Positions 38,623-49,222 are shown, counted from the stretch's first letter. The stretch is 64,000 nt of DNA from Snodgrassella alvi (GCF_002777745.1 NZ_MEIO01000025.1:1-64000), one strand, 5' to 3'. The notes: generated by a model not told the origin, from the letters alone. A program made the numbers and translations.

Positions 38623-39549
38623 ATGAGTAGTGATGCTTTTAATCAGGTTTTAGATTTTTTTAAAAACTTACAGTCAGGTTTAGCCGAGGCTCTGGCGCAG
38701 GAAGACGGTGCGGCGGGGTTTGCAGTAGATGAATGGTCTAGCCGGCTGGGTAGTGGATGCAGTATGGTGCTGAAACAAGGGGCGGTGTTTGAGCAGGCAG
38801 GAGTAAATTTTTCCCATGTTACGGGAAAAGAAATGCCAGCTTCAGCAACGCGTGAACGCCAGTATCTGGCCGGTGCTCCGTATGAAGCTATGGGGGTATC
38901 GCTGGTAGCACATCCGTGTAATCCATATGTACCTACCAGCCATGCTAATATGCGTTTATTTGTGGCCTATCCTGAACATACCAGACCGGTTTGGTGGTTT
39001 GGCGGAGGCTTTGATCTGACCCCATTTTATCCATTTGCTGATGATGTGGTGCATTGGCACCAAGTGGCACGTGAGGCATGTCTGCCCTTTGGTGCAACGA
39101 TATATTCCGAGTTTAAAGAATGGTGCGATCGTTATTTTTATCTGCCACATCGGCAGGAGCAACGTGGTGTGGGTGGTTTGTTTTTTGATGATTTAAATCG
39201 TTGGGATTTTGCTCAGTGTTTTGCTTTTGTTCGGGCAGTAAGTGCTGCCTATTTACAGGCATATTTACCTATTGTGGCACGACGTAAAGATATGGCGTAC
39301 GGGGAGCGGGAGCGCCAGTTTCAGTTGTACCGGCGCGGACGCTATATTGAATTTAATCTGTTATATGACCGCGGTACGCAGTTTGGTTTGCATTCCGGTG
39401 GGCGCACTGAGTCGATTCTGATGTCAATGCCGCCTTTAGCACGCTTTGAATACCAGTATGAACCGGTGGCAGGTTCCGCAGAGGCCCGGCTGAAGGAATA
39501 TTTGCGCAAACATGACTGGCTGGCAGAAGCTGAAAGCTGTCCTGCTTAG
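38623..39549 (+). CDS. hemF: HemF, oxygen-dependent coproporphyrinogen III oxidase
   Basis: Start placed at ATG 38623 (MSSDAFNQ) by family length; an in-frame ATG at 38605 is possible, and neither has a good Shine-Dalgarno. 308 residues with family blocks [47 protein letters not shown] and [18 protein letters not shown]. It converts coproporphyrinogen III to protoporphyrinogen IX in aerobic heme synthesis. Confidence 0.95.
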   Translation: MSSDAFNQVLDFFKNLQSGLAEALAQEDGAAGFAVDEWSSRLGSGCSMVLKQGAVFEQAGVNFSHVTGKEMPASATRERQYLAGAPYEAMGVSLVAHPCNPYVPTSHANMRLFVAYPEHTRPVWWFGGGFDLTPFYPFADDVVHWHQVAREACLPFGATIYSEFKEWCDRYFYLPHRQEQRGVGGLFFDDLNRWDFAQCFAFVRAVSAAYLQAYLPIVARRKDMAYGERERQFQLYRRGRYIEFNLLYDRGTQFGLHSGGRTESILMSMPPLARFEYQYEPVAGSAEARLKEYLRKHDWLAEAESCPA

Positions 39550-39572
39550 ATAGATGGCAGATTGACTTTATT

Positions 39573-40805
39573 TTACTGTTTGTTTAAGACCTGCTGACAG
39601 GGTAATGCAGTAAGCAGACACAGGCTTATGGGCATGATAATGTCTGGAGTGATGTTGGTTATTTCCAGTACAAATAATATAGCGGTTAGAGGCATTTTTT
39701 GCTGTATGGCCAGAAAAACGGTGGCGCCAATCACTACTGCAGCAATAACGGGAACTGGTGGCAGTATGCTGTTCCATGCTGAGGCTGCCAATAACGCGAT
39801 AAGCCCACCGAGCATCATTGAGGGGGTGATAAATCCACCATAAGCGCCGCCACGGGTTGCCAGCAACAGTGCAAACCATTTGCCGATTAGCAGTGCCAGT
39901 GCATAATGCCAGCCAATGTTGTCATTAAATAACAGTTCGTTACCGGCTTTGCCGTTGCCCAGTATTTCTGGTAACCACCCGGCCATGATACCAATTAATA
40001 TAAATGCAGCAATGCTGATAATAATTAGTCTGGGGCTGCTACGGGTAGATGGTTTACAGCAAGCCAGTTGGCGTTGTAATAGCCATGAGCTGGCGACGAT
40101 CACCGGACCAATCAACAGCGCCCAAATTAACAGCGGGTTGTTTAGAGTAAATGCGGGTATTTGGTAAGCTGTCATACCACCTAGTCCTAAGCGACCAACC
40201 CATGCAGCAGTGGTACAGCAAATTAATGCAGCGATAACATGATTACGCTGGAAACTAAATAGTAGTGTTTCCAGTGCAAACATGGCACCAGCCAGTGGCA
40301 CATCAAAAACCGCAGCCAGACCGGCGGCAGCACTACAGGCCAGCAGAATTTTTCGTTCCTCGCTGCTGATATGTAAGCGCCGGCCAATGTAATCAGCCAG
40401 TGCTGAACTGATTTCACGTGGTGCCGTTTCGCGTCCGAGAGGGGAGCCCATGCCTACGGTAAGTATCTGGAGCAGGCCATGAATCAGGGTGGTGCTTATT
40501 GGTATCGGTATGGTACTGTTACCGATTGCTTGTTTAATATCAATCAGTTTGGGTGCATAACGGTGCAGTAAGAACCAGCCTATACCGGCAACTACACCAC
40601 AGCTACTCAAAGCCAGCAGCCGATGTGTTGGACTGGTTTGTTCAACTATGTTGCGAAAGGTAATACCATCAATGCGGGAAATTCCATAAACTGTTTGCTG
40701 AATCACGTGCAGTAGGCCGATAAGGGATATGCCTGCTATACCAGCAATGGCGCCACATAGTAATAATAAGGCTATCAGTTTTGGACTTAATCTGACCATA
40801 TCCAT
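39573..40805 (-). CDS. Clc-family chloride channel/antiporter (ClcB-like)
   Basis: 410 residues with about ten or more membrane helices. Clc signatures: GSPLGRETAPREISSALA (anion-selectivity filter region with the gating Glu), ACSAAAGLAAVFDVPLAGAMFALE, and the C-terminal GGAYGGFITPSMMLGG region. No CBS domains. It exchanges or conducts Cl- at the inner membrane. It is convergent with hemF, 24 bp apart. Confidence 0.9.
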   Translation of the reverse strand: MDMVRLSPKLIALLLLCGAIAGIAGISLIGLLHVIQQTVYGISRIDGITFRNIVEQTSPTHRLLALSSCGVVAGIGWFLLHRYAPKLIDIKQAIGNSTIPIPISTTLIHGLLQILTVGMGSPLGRETAPREISSALADYIGRRLHISSEERKILLACSAAAGLAAVFDVPLAGAMFALETLLFSFQRNHVIAALICCTTAAWVGRLGLGGMTAYQIPAFTLNNPLLIWALLIGPVIVASSWLLQRQLACCKPSTRSSPRLIIISIAAFILIGIMAGWLPEILGNGKAGNELLFNDNIGWHYALALLIGKWFALLLATRGGAYGGFITPSMMLGGLIALLAASAWNSILPPVPVIAAVVIGATVFLAIQQKMPLTAILFVLEITNITPDIIMPISLCLLTALPCQQVLNKQ

Positions 40806-40944
40806 ATGAATTTATAGTAGATAAAAAGTATTTTTACACTTTAAATAACTACATTGTAAACGACAGTACGCGGTTTGCCGAATTTTGGCATTTTCCTGTG
40901 CTAGAATTAGACTATTTTGTCAGAATTTTAAAGGAATCATTCCT

Positions 40945-42573
40945 GTGATCAGTACCAATAATATTACGATGCAGTTTGGCGCTAAGCCATTGTTTGAAAA
41001 TGTGTCGGTGAAGTTCGGTGGCGGCCATCGTTATGGTTTGATTGGTGCCAACGGTTCAGGTAAATCAACTTTTATGAAAATTCTGGGCGGTGATCTGGAA
41101 CCCACCAGCGGTGAGGTGGCCATCGATCAGGGCTTGCGGCTGGGTAAGCTGCGGCAGGATCAGTTTGCATATGAAGATATGCGAGTGCTGGATGTGGTAT
41201 TGATGGGGCATACGGAAATGTGGGCCGCCATGACTGAGCGTGATGCTATCTATGCCAACCCGGAAGCCACTGAAGATGATTATATGCGCGCGGCTGATCT
41301 GGAAGCTAAATTTGCTGAATATGATGGTTATACGGCTGAGGCACGTGCTGCCGAATTACTTGCAGGTGTAGGTATTGATGAGCATCTGCATAATGCCAGT
41401 ATGAGTGAAGTGGCACCCGGCTTTAAACTGCGTGTGCTGCTGGCACAGGCATTGTTTTCCAAACCGGATGTGCTGTTGCTGGATGAACCTACCAATAATC
41501 TGGATATCAATACTATTCGCTGGCTGGAAGGGGTATTGAACAGCTATGAATCTACCATGATTATTATTTCACATGACCGCCACTTTCTGAATGAAGTATG
41601 CACTTATATGGCGGATGTGGATTATGGCGGCATTACGCTGTATCCGGGGAATTATGACGATTATATGCTGGCTTCAACTCAGGCACGTGAGCGTACTCTG
41701 AAGGATAATGCTAAAGCCAAAGAGAAATTGCAGGAATTACAGGAATTTGTGGCACGTTTTTCTGCCAATAAATCCAAGGCACGTCAGGCAACCAGCCGTG
41801 CCAAGCTGGCAGATAAGATCAAGGCAGATATGGTAGAAGTGAAGCCATCAAGCCGTCAGAGCCCGTTTATCCGCTTTAACTTTGATGACAAGAAAAAATT
41901 ACACCGACAGGCGTTGGAGGTACAAGATTTATCCAAACGTTTTGACCGGCAACTGTTTAAAAAGCTGAATCTGATGCTGGATGCTGGTGAACGGCTGGCC
42001 ATTATCGGCCCGAATGGTGCCGGTAAATCCACGTTGCTGAAATTACTGGCCGGCGCGTACGATGAAGCGTGTAACGAAGGTATCAAGGCAGACACCGGTA
42101 CGGTTAGATGGGCGGAAAAAGCGCAGGTAGGCTATTATCCGCAAGACCACGAGAACGATTTTGATGTATCGATGACCTTGACTGAGTGGATGCGCCAGTG
42201 GGGTAAAGAAGGCGATGATGAGCAGGTGATTCGCGGAACTCTCGGGCGGTTGCTTTTTGGCAGTAATGAAGTGGGTAAACAGGTACAGGTACTTTCTGGT
42301 GGAGAAAAAGGCCGTATGCTGTATGGCAAGCTGATTTTGCAGGAACCGAATGTGCTGGTGATGGATGAACCCACTAACCACATGGACATGGAAAGCATTG
42401 AAGCGTTAAATATGGCTCTGGAAAAATTTCCGGGTACGCTGATATTTGTCTCTCATGACCGTCAGTTTGTCTCCAGTTTGGCTACGCAAATTATTGAGCT
42501 AGATGGTGAAGGCTGCTTTGAGTATTATCTGGGTGATTACGAAGGCTATCTGGCCAAAAAAGGTCTGGTTTAA
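40945..42573 (+). CDS. ybiT: ABC-F ATPase YbiT
   Basis: Start chosen at GTG 40945 ([12 protein letters not shown]) with AAAGGAA 9 bases upstream; an in-frame ATG at 40885 would add 20 residues unlike the family. About 542 residues with two ATP-binding cassettes: Walker [10 protein letters not shown] and GPNGAGKST, signatures, Walker [12 protein letters not shown] and [10 protein letters not shown], and a linker between them ([27 protein letters not shown]). ABC-F proteins act on the ribosome E site and tune translation. Confidence 0.92.
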   Translation: MISTNNITMQFGAKPLFENVSVKFGGGHRYGLIGANGSGKSTFMKILGGDLEPTSGEVAIDQGLRLGKLRQDQFAYEDMRVLDVVLMGHTEMWAAMTERDAIYANPEATEDDYMRAADLEAKFAEYDGYTAEARAAELLAGVGIDEHLHNASMSEVAPGFKLRVLLAQALFSKPDVLLLDEPTNNLDINTIRWLEGVLNSYESTMIIISHDRHFLNEVCTYMADVDYGGITLYPGNYDDYMLASTQARERTLKDNAKAKEKLQELQEFVARFSANKSKARQATSRAKLADKIKADMVEVKPSSRQSPFIRFNFDDKKKLHRQALEVQDLSKRFDRQLFKKLNLMLDAGERLAIIGPNGAGKSTLLKLLAGAYDEACNEGIKADTGTVRWAEKAQVGYYPQDHENDFDVSMTLTEWMRQWGKEGDDEQVIRGTLGRLLFGSNEVGKQVQVLSGGEKGRMLYGKLILQEPNVLVMDEPTNHMDMESIEALNMALEKFPGTLIFVSHDRQFVSSLATQIIELDGEGCFEYYLGDYEGYLAKKGLV

Positions 42574-42583
42574 TTTTATGCTG

Positions 42584-42611
42584 ACTGCCTGTATTTACAG
42601 GCAGTTTTTTA
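42584..42611 (+). terminator. Terminator after ybiT
   Basis: ACTGCCTG and CAGGCAGT pair around TATTTA, followed by six T residues. It lies between ybiT and the acetyltransferase gene. Confidence 0.85.
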
Positions 42612-42625
42612 TATGGGAGAAAATA

Positions 42626-43171
42626 ATGAGTATAGGTAAAAATGAAGTGGTAAAGCTGGTGGACTGTACGGAAAAAGAACATGCCGCAGCCATTCTGGCG
42701 CTTTTTAACGATACCATTGCTACTTCTACTGCCTTGTATGATTATGAACCACGATCACTGTCATTCATGCAAGGCTGGTTTGCAGTTAAGCGCGCGCGCA
42801 ACTGGCCAGTAATTGGTGCGGTAAACGAGCATGGAGAACTGCTGGCCTTTGCTTCTTGGGGCGCATTCAGAGATTATCCAGCCAATAAATACACCGTGGA
42901 GCATAGTGTGTATGTTCGCAATGACTGCCGGCGGCAGGGGCTGGCACGCATGCTAATGCAGGAACTGATTGCTCGCGCAAAGCAGACTGATATGCATGTG
43001 TTAATGGGAGTAATTGATGCAGCCAATAGTAGCAGCATAGCCCTGCATGAGCAGCTTGGTTTCAAGCATGTAGGCACTTTGCCGCAGATTGGTTTTAAGT
43101 TCGGTCACTGGCTGGATGCAGCGCTGTATCAGCTAATTCTGGAAACTCCGGCACAGCCGGTGGATGGCTGA
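42626..43171 (+). CDS. GNAT N-acetyltransferase, phosphinothricin/methionine sulfoximine type
   Basis: Start at ATG 42626 (MSIGKNEVV) behind GGGAGA; longer in-frame starts would run through ybiT's end and the terminator. 181 residues with the Pat/MddA-like pattern: ILALFNDTIATSTALYDYEPRS, the acetyl-CoA loop VRNDCRRQGLARMLMQELI, and VIDAANSSSIALHEQLGFKHVGTLPQIGFKFGHWLD. Such enzymes acetylate phosphinothricin, methionine sulfoxide or sulfoximine. The natural substrate is not determined by sequence. Confidence 0.88.
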   Translation: MSIGKNEVVKLVDCTEKEHAAAILALFNDTIATSTALYDYEPRSLSFMQGWFAVKRARNWPVIGAVNEHGELLAFASWGAFRDYPANKYTVEHSVYVRNDCRRQGLARMLMQELIARAKQTDMHVLMGVIDAANSSSIALHEQLGFKHVGTLPQIGFKFGHWLDAALYQLILETPAQPVDG

Positions 43172-43190
43172 CAGGCTGCACGATGCTGCT

Positions 43191-43577
43191 TCATGTGATT
43201 TTCAGCCACCAGTGTACGCTTAGTAAACCCAGTATGGTGAGCAGTAAAGAACCACCAGTGTGTAACAATATATGGGTTATTGCTAAAGTATAGCGTTGTG
43301 ACTGGAGTAGTTGTACTGATTCGAGCGAAAAAGTTGAAAAAGTAGTTAGCCCGCCAAGAAAACCGGTAATCACAAACAAGCGCCATTCGGGTGCAATATT
43401 CACAAAATGCATAAACAGACCGCTGGACAGGCCAATCAGATAGGCTCCTGTCCAGTTGGCTATTAATGTGCCATATGGCAAGCCAGAATAAAGTGGATTC
43501 AGGCTGATACTTAGCAGCCAGCGTAAAATGGCACCCAGCGCAGCTCCGCTGGCAATGGCAAATAAAGATAAATACAT
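43191..43577 (-). CDS. crcB: Fluoride channel CrcB/Fluc
   Basis: Start taken at ATG 43577 (MYLSLFAIASG). 128 residues and four membrane helices, with the family motifs GAALGAILRWLLS, GTLIANWTGAYLIG (conserved Asn) and GFLGGLTTFSTFS. It forms a dual-topology dimer that exports fluoride. I see no fluoride riboswitch in the ~100 bp upstream. Confidence 0.92.
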   Translation of the reverse strand: MYLSLFAIASGAALGAILRWLLSISLNPLYSGLPYGTLIANWTGAYLIGLSSGLFMHFVNIAPEWRLFVITGFLGGLTTFSTFSLESVQLLQSQRYTLAITHILLHTGGSLLLTILGLLSVHWWLKIT

Positions 43578-43699
43578 AGAATATGCTGAAAGCACGGGTA
43601 CAGGGTTATTTATTTTACGCTAAAACAGAGTAGATCATATTGCCATGTGCTGCTGAAGTGACTACGCTAGCGTTTTAACTATAAATGGAACGTATCAAT

Positions 43700-44236
43700 A
43701 TGAATCTGACCGAAACTAAAATTACCAGCAAAGAAGTTTATCGTGGTTCGTTTTTAAATGTTTTAGAAGATACTGTCAGCCTGCCTAATGGAAATCAGGC
43801 ACAGCGGGTGGTGGTACAGCATCCGGGTGCGGCAGCAGTACTGGCGGTAACTGCTGAACAGAAAGTAGTACTGGTAAGGCAATGGCGCTACCCAGTGGGA
43901 GAGGCATTGCTGGAAATTCCGGCGGGCAAGCTGGATGGCAAAAATGAGGATCCGGCTGATGCTGCCTTGCGGGAGCTGGCGGAAGAGACTCCTTATACCG
44001 CAGCAGAGGTTAAACTTATTCATACTTTCTATACTGTGCCCGGTTTCGGTGATGAAAAAATGTATCTTTATCTGGCGGAAAATGTGCAGCCCAATAGTGC
44101 GCTGGCCGCAGATGAGGATGAAATTCTTGAACCAGTATTGTTAAGCCGGGATGAAGTGCGTACGGCATTGGCCAATAACCAGATTCATGACGGTAAAACG
44201 CTGATTGCCTTGCAGTACTGGCTATTGTATTGCTAA
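43700..44236 (+). CDS. nudF: ADP-ribose pyrophosphatase, Nudix family
   Basis: Start placed at ATG 43700 (MNLTETK) with GGAA nearby; an in-frame ATG lies at 43685. About 178 residues. Nudix box AGKLDGKNEDPADAALRELAEET, with one extra residue between the first Gly and Glu compared with the textbook spacing. The preceding VVLVRQWRYPVGEALLEIPAG is typical of NudF/ADPRase. It hydrolyses ADP-ribose to AMP and ribose-5-phosphate. It is 17 bp from gloB. Confidence 0.88.
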   Translation: MNLTETKITSKEVYRGSFLNVLEDTVSLPNGNQAQRVVVQHPGAAAVLAVTAEQKVVLVRQWRYPVGEALLEIPAGKLDGKNEDPADAALRELAEETPYTAAEVKLIHTFYTVPGFGDEKMYLYLAENVQPNSALAADEDEILEPVLLSRDEVRTALANNQIHDGKTLIALQYWLLYC

Positions 44237-44253
44237 AACAGGAGTAAGCTGTG

Positions 44254-45012
44254 ATGCATATCGTGCCATTACCAGCCCTGTCGGATAATTATATCTGGCT
44301 CTTGCGGCAGGAAAATCATGCAATAGTGGTAGACCCGGGTGAAGCGGCCGTGGTGAAGAATTATCTGACTGCACAGGCGTTAAACCTGAATGCTATCTGG
44401 CTTACCCATGCACACCATGACCATACTGGTGGTGTGGCAGCGTTAAAGCAACACTATCCACAGTGTGAGGTTATTGGTTGGGGTGAGTGGTCTGAGGTGA
44501 ACAGAGCAGTAAATGAAGGCAGTGAATTTGAAGCTTTTGGACAACGGGTAGATGTATGGCATATCCCCGGTCATACTGCTGATCATCTGGCATATATATT
44601 GGCTGATTCTACTGGCCAGCAACGGGTATTTTGTGGTGATACCCTGTTTAGCGCCGGTTGCGGGCGGGTATTTACCGGAACTATGGCACAAATGTTTGCC
44701 AGCCTGCAGCGCTTAAACAGCTTGCCACCAGATACCTTATTTTATCCGGCACATGAATATACGGCAGCTAATTTAAAATTTGCTCAGGCTGTAGAACCGG
44801 ATAATCCGGCAATCAGGCAGGCATTATTGCAGTCAGTAACATTACCTACATTACCGGTCAGTCTGGCGCATGAACGTGATATCAACCCTTTTTTGCGTAC
44901 CAGCCAGCCACAAGTTATCGCTTCAGTAGTGCAGAAAGGATTGTCTGAGCAGCAGTCCGCTGAGCCGCTAGCAGTATTTACCTGTTTGCGGGAATGGAAA
45001 AACTGTTTTTGA
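44254..45012 (+). CDS. gloB: Hydroxyacylglutathione hydrolase (glyoxalase II)
   Basis: 252 residues from ATG 44254 (AGGAG 9 bases upstream; GTG 44251 also possible). Metallo-beta-lactamase fold with metal-binding THAHHDHTGGV, HIPGHTADHLAYIL, CGDTLFSAGCGRVF and PAHEYTAANLKFA. It hydrolyses S-lactoylglutathione to D-lactate in methylglyoxal detoxification. It probably shares a transcript with nudF. Confidence 0.94.
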   Translation: MHIVPLPALSDNYIWLLRQENHAIVVDPGEAAVVKNYLTAQALNLNAIWLTHAHHDHTGGVAALKQHYPQCEVIGWGEWSEVNRAVNEGSEFEAFGQRVDVWHIPGHTADHLAYILADSTGQQRVFCGDTLFSAGCGRVFTGTMAQMFASLQRLNSLPPDTLFYPAHEYTAANLKFAQAVEPDNPAIRQALLQSVTLPTLPVSLAHERDINPFLRTSQPQVIASVVQKGLSEQQSAEPLAVFTCLREWKNCF

Positions 45013-45157
45013 TTACAGTATAAGTTACAGCATGTTATCATTTAGTCAGTATAATAACGAAGGAATATATGAGTTGAAACAGGGCTGAATGATAACAATT
45101 GATGATATCGGCCAGTAAAAGATTCATGGCGCTTTCAGCCTGTCAACCTGTCTGAAT

Positions 45158-46522
45158 ATGAAAACAACTTTGCCATACTGTATGAACTGGACACAATTAT
45201 TAAGTGCCCAACGTTTTAAACCGGATAATGGCTGTATCGTGCCTACCGTGACCTCTTCCAGTGAAGAAGGCGCGGAGGCTTTACGTACTGATTTTCACAT
45301 AGATTATGATCGTGTGGTGTTTTCCAGCGGTTTTCGTCGTCTGGCACGTAAAACGCAGGTGCATCCGTTTGCCTTGCATGACCACACGCACAACCGTCTC
45401 ACTCATAGTGTTGAGGTGGCCAGCGTCGGGCGTAGCTTGGGCAATCGTGTCGGCGTTATGCTGACTGCCGGTAATTTCCTACCACCGGGCAGTCATGCTG
45501 CCGATATTGGTGCGATAGTACAGGTAGCCTGTCTGGCGCATGATTTTGGTAATCCGCCGTTCGGGCATACCGGTGAAGAAGCACTGCGAGAATGGTTTCG
45601 TGATCCGCAGCACGCTCATTATTTGCGGGAATTGAGCAATACTGAGCGCAATGATATTGAAACCTATGAAGGTAATGCACATAGTCTGCGTCTGGTAGCC
45701 AGTCTGGAAATGTATCAGAACGCTGGCGGCATGCGGCTCACCGCAGCAGTTATCGGTGCCTTGCTGAAATATCCTTGGACAAGTTCGGCTGAGCAGGGGC
45801 GGCGTAAATTTAATATCTATCAGACAGAGCTACCTTTTATTCGGTGCGTTGCCCGGCAGCTTGGCCTGCCACTGTCGGGTGAAAATCACTGGGTACGACA
45901 TCCATTATCGTATTTGATGGAAGCTGCTGATGATATTTGCTACGCTTTATTGGATCTGGAGGACGCTGTTGAGCTGGGCTTGTTACAGGTTGATGAAGTA
46001 GAGCAAATCTTATCCAGACTAACCAATAAAGAATATGAATGGCACTCTTATGCCAGTCAGGAACGTTGTGCCCGTTTGCGTGGGATTGCCATTGGCCGCG
46101 CAGTAGATGATATTGCACATACTTTTATCAAACACCACAGTGATTTATTGAATGGCTCTTTTCGCGGCAAAGATTTACTTGCACTGGCCAGTCCCGATGT
46201 AAATGAAGCGTTGAATGCAGCTAAGGAGCTGGCACGGACACGCATATTTCACCATCAGAGCAAGCTGATTACTGAAATCGCTACTTTTCCCTGTCTCGGG
46301 TCGATACTAGGTTTGCTGGTACCGGCTGTGCATGCCTTCATTAAAACCGACAAATTAAGCAGACGGCAGGAGCTAGCTTTGTCATTATTAAAAGAGCAGA
46401 AACTAAGCAAAGAGGATAGTTTATATCTGGCTTATATGAAAGTTTTGGATTTTGTTGGTGGTATGACTGATAACACCGCAGCAAAATTGGCTCGTGAGGT
46501 ATCCGGTATCGGTATGTTGTAG
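45158..46522 (+). CDS. dgt: Deoxyguanosinetriphosphate triphosphohydrolase-like protein
   Basis: 454 residues, HD-domain phosphohydrolase. Motifs: FRRLARKTQVHPFALHDHTHNRLTHSVEVASVGRSLG (first metal His), CLAHDFGNPPFGHTGEEAL (HD pair) and PLSYLMEAADDICYALLDLEDAVELG. It hydrolyses dNTPs to deoxynucleosides and triphosphate. ATG 45182 (MNWTQLL) is an alternative start; no clear Shine-Dalgarno is seen for either. Confidence 0.92.
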   Translation: MKTTLPYCMNWTQLLSAQRFKPDNGCIVPTVTSSSEEGAEALRTDFHIDYDRVVFSSGFRRLARKTQVHPFALHDHTHNRLTHSVEVASVGRSLGNRVGVMLTAGNFLPPGSHAADIGAIVQVACLAHDFGNPPFGHTGEEALREWFRDPQHAHYLRELSNTERNDIETYEGNAHSLRLVASLEMYQNAGGMRLTAAVIGALLKYPWTSSAEQGRRKFNIYQTELPFIRCVARQLGLPLSGENHWVRHPLSYLMEAADDICYALLDLEDAVELGLLQVDEVEQILSRLTNKEYEWHSYASQERCARLRGIAIGRAVDDIAHTFIKHHSDLLNGSFRGKDLLALASPDVNEALNAAKELARTRIFHHQSKLITEIATFPCLGSILGLLVPAVHAFIKTDKLSRRQELALSLLKEQKLSKEDSLYLAYMKVLDFVGGMTDNTAAKLAREVSGIGML

Positions 46523-46678
46523 ATTTTCGCCTGACTTGTTTATTAAATTATATTATAAATCATATTGATATGTATTTATTTTGTTTTTATGGCAGTTTTC
46601 TGCTTGCCAAATGTCAGATTATTGCGTATTATCGCGCTTCTTGATTTTCGGTGACTCTTAAACGAGTTCGAAAGCAAT

Positions 46679-46755
46679 GCACCCGTAGCTCAGTTGGATA
46701 GAGTATCTGGCTACGAACCAGAGGGTCGGGCGTTCGAATCGCTCCGGGTGCACCA
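46679..46755 (+). tRNA. tRNA-Arg (anticodon ACG)
   Basis: 77 bases with encoded CCA. The acceptor GCACCCG pairs with CGGGTGC. Anticodon loop CTACGAA inside TCTGG/CCAGA gives ACG, decoded as ICG after editing. T loop GTTCGAATC is present. Confidence 0.95.
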
Positions 46756-46765
46756 TCAAGACAAC

Positions 46766-46840
46766 GCGCCCATCGTCTAGCGGTTAGGACATCGCCCTTT
46801 CACGGCGGTAACCGGGGTTCGATTCCCCGTGGGCGTGCCA
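46766..46840 (+). tRNA. tRNA-Glu (anticodon TTC)
   Basis: About 75 bases with encoded CCA. Acceptor GCGCCCA/TGGGCGT contains a G-T first pair. Anticodon loop CTTTCAC gives TTC. T arm GGGGTTCGATTCCCC. It follows tRNA-Arg by 10 bp, so the two are co-transcribed. Confidence 0.95.
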
Positions 46841-46847
46841 GATTCTG

Positions 46848-46885
46848 AAAACCTGTTTGATTTTTCAAACAGGTTTTTTATTTTG
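46848..46885 (+). terminator. Terminator of the tRNA operon
   Basis: AAAACCTGTTTGA and TCAAACAGGTTTT form a long stem followed by T-rich sequence, 8 bp after tRNA-Glu. Confidence 0.9.
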
Positions 46886-47000
46886 TTTTAAAACCATTCT
46901 TGATGTATCTATCTAGCAAGTATTTAACGCAACACCGCTACTCATTAACATCATAACTGGATAAGCTTGCGTAATGTATTGGGGTACAAGCAGGCTAAAT

Positions 47001-49037
47001 TTATACCCCAAAATAAGCGGCACGTTGTGACAGCCAGCGTTGCAAGTGCTTATTGACTACTTCTGATTGCTGGCTAATCAGTATAGGTGCCAGATCACGT
47101 GCTTTTTCCAATAATGGTAAATCTTCTTCCAGATTGGCAAAACGCAGCATGGGCACACCGCTTTGGCGCGCCCCCAGAAATTCTCCCGGACCACGGATAT
47201 TTAAATCTTGCCGAGCAATTTCAAAACCATCAGTATTTTCATAAATCACTTTCAGGCGTGCTTTAGCCAAGTCGCCCAGCGGTTCACTAAACAGCAATAC
47301 ACAGCGACTGGCTGCTGCTCCACGCCCCACGCGTCCGCGCAGCTGATGTAATTGCGCCAGTCCCATACGCTCCGCATGTTCAATAACCATCAGGCTGGCA
47401 TTGGGTACATCCACCCCTACCTCAATCACGGTAGTTGCTACTAATACCTGCGTACTACCTTCGACAAATGCAGCCATTACAGCCGCTTTTTCCGCAGGTT
47501 TCAGACGGCCATGTATCAGGCCTATGGTCAGTTCCGGCAAGGCGGCCTGTAATTGGGCAACAGTATCCACAGCTGTTTGTAGTTGTAATACTTCTGACTC
47601 CTCAATTAACGGGCATACCCAATATACCTGCCGCCCCTGAGCGCAAGTATGCTTCACCAGTTTTTCCACTTCATGCCGGCGCGCACTGTTCACCAGACGA
47701 GTTACTACCGGCGTGCGTCCGGGCGGCAATTCATCAATTACCGAAACATCCAGATCAGCAAAAAAACTCATTGCCAGTGTGCGCGGTATCGGTGTGGCAG
47801 ACATCATTAACTGATGTACATCATCTCCTTTATTCTTTAAGGCCAGACGCTGGGCTACACCAAAGCGGTGTTGTTCATCAACAATAACCAACCCCAGATT
47901 ATGAAAGGCCACATCATCCTGAAACAGCGCATGCGTGCCAACGGCCAGTTGAACCGTACCGTTTGCCAGTTCATTTTTGGCCTCTTCACGGGCTTTTTTG
48001 CGCACACTGCCGGAAAGCCAGGCAATCCTGATTCCCAATGGCGCAAACCATTGCTGGAATTTCAGGTAATGCTGTTCAGCCAGAATTTCTGTGGGCGCCA
48101 TTACCGCTACCTGAAAACCCGCTTCCATTGCTGCTGCGGCAGCAAGTGCACAAACAATGGTTTTGCCACTGCCCACGTCTCCCTGCAATAAACGGTGCAT
48201 CGGATGACTTTGTGCCAAATCTTTAGTAATTTCAGCAATGGCACGGTGTTGTGCCGTGGTTAAGGCGAAACCCAGATTAGCCAGTAAAGGTTGGCTGATA
48301 TGCCCGTTACCACATAAAGCTGTAGCATGACCATTCAAACGTTGCTGGCGTGCCAGCCGCATTGATAATTGCTGTGCCAGCAATTCATCGAATTTCAGCC
48401 GCTGCCATGCGGGTAAAGTGCCATCATGCAAATCTCGCGCCGAGTACTCGGGTGGAGGAGAATGCAGAAAAGTCAGACTTTCCAGAAAGGGCGGTAACTG
48501 CAATTGTTGTAATAGTTCGGCTGGCAAGGTATCGTCGGCTGGCAGATGCTTGAGCGCAGCCTGAATCAGGCGGTGTAAAGTGGGTTGATTCAGTCCATTA
48601 ACTGTAGGGTAGATTGGTGTCAGACTTTCGGCTAATCCTTTGTCGATATCAGTACGAATTTTGGGATGTACCATTTCATCACCCAAAAAACCATGTCTGA
48701 TTTCACCTAGCGCACGAATTACATTGCCTTCTGCCAGTTGTTTTTGCTGGCTGGGGTAAAAATGCAGAAAACGCAGATACAAAACATGGCCGGACACATC
48801 TTTGACTTGTACTACTAACTGTTTGCGTGGACGAAATTGTATTTGCTGATGGATTACTGTTGCTTCAATCTGTACTGGTACACCTGTCTGAGCATCAGCA
48901 ATTGGTGTGATATGAGTTTCATCCTCATAGCGTAAAGGCAAATGCAGGGATAAATCCCAGATATTACTGATATTGAGCTTGGCCAGTTTGGCGAGTGTGC
49001 CTGTACTGACTGGAAAAGGAAAAGCAGCAGTAGACAT
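47001..49037 (-). CDS. recG: ATP-dependent DNA helicase RecG
   Basis: About 678 residues from ATG 49037 (MSTAAFPFPVSTG); ATG 49058 is also in frame and neither has a clear Shine-Dalgarno. N-terminal wedge/OB domain (LPLRYEDETHITPIADAQ), then SF2 helicase motifs: LLQGDVGSGKTIVCALAA (Walker A), VDEQHRFGVAQRLAL (Walker B), MSATPIPRTLAMSFF, ATTVIEVGVDVPNASLMVIEHAER and QLHQLRGRVGRG. It remodels stalled replication forks and Holliday junctions. Confidence 0.95.
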   Translation of the reverse strand: MSTAAFPFPVSTGTLAKLAKLNISNIWDLSLHLPLRYEDETHITPIADAQTGVPVQIEATVIHQQIQFRPRKQLVVQVKDVSGHVLYLRFLHFYPSQQKQLAEGNVIRALGEIRHGFLGDEMVHPKIRTDIDKGLAESLTPIYPTVNGLNQPTLHRLIQAALKHLPADDTLPAELLQQLQLPPFLESLTFLHSPPPEYSARDLHDGTLPAWQRLKFDELLAQQLSMRLARQQRLNGHATALCGNGHISQPLLANLGFALTTAQHRAIAEITKDLAQSHPMHRLLQGDVGSGKTIVCALAAAAAMEAGFQVAVMAPTEILAEQHYLKFQQWFAPLGIRIAWLSGSVRKKAREEAKNELANGTVQLAVGTHALFQDDVAFHNLGLVIVDEQHRFGVAQRLALKNKGDDVHQLMMSATPIPRTLAMSFFADLDVSVIDELPPGRTPVVTRLVNSARRHEVEKLVKHTCAQGRQVYWVCPLIEESEVLQLQTAVDTVAQLQAALPELTIGLIHGRLKPAEKAAVMAAFVEGSTQVLVATTVIEVGVDVPNASLMVIEHAERMGLAQLHQLRGRVGRGAAASRCVLLFSEPLGDLAKARLKVIYENTDGFEIARQDLNIRGPGEFLGARQSGVPMLRFANLEEDLPLLEKARDLAPILISQQSEVVNKHLQRWLSQRAAYFGV

Positions 49038-49180
49038 GGTGAAACAGTTAAAAGACATAATACAATATTGCTACCATAGCATGTTTAACCACATATCGCT
49101 ATTCTGGCAGGCTTTGTCTCAAATGATGGTGGATAAATGACTGGTGATTATTTAACAAGTTTGTTTACCACAAAAATAAA

Positions 49181-49222
49181 CCCGTTCTGCTAACCGGTAA
49201 TTTTTTTCCGCAGCAAAACGGG
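49181..49222 (-). terminator. Terminator after ilvD
   Basis: On the minus strand ACCCGTTTTGCTGCGG pairs imperfectly with a downstream ...AGCAGAACGGGT, then TTTATTTTTG follows. It lies about 20 bp past the ilvD stop. Confidence 0.75.

Noticed and set aside
43578-43680. Fluoride riboswitch upstream of crcB
   Set aside because: The short upstream region does not show the conserved riboswitch core or a suitable pseudoknot.
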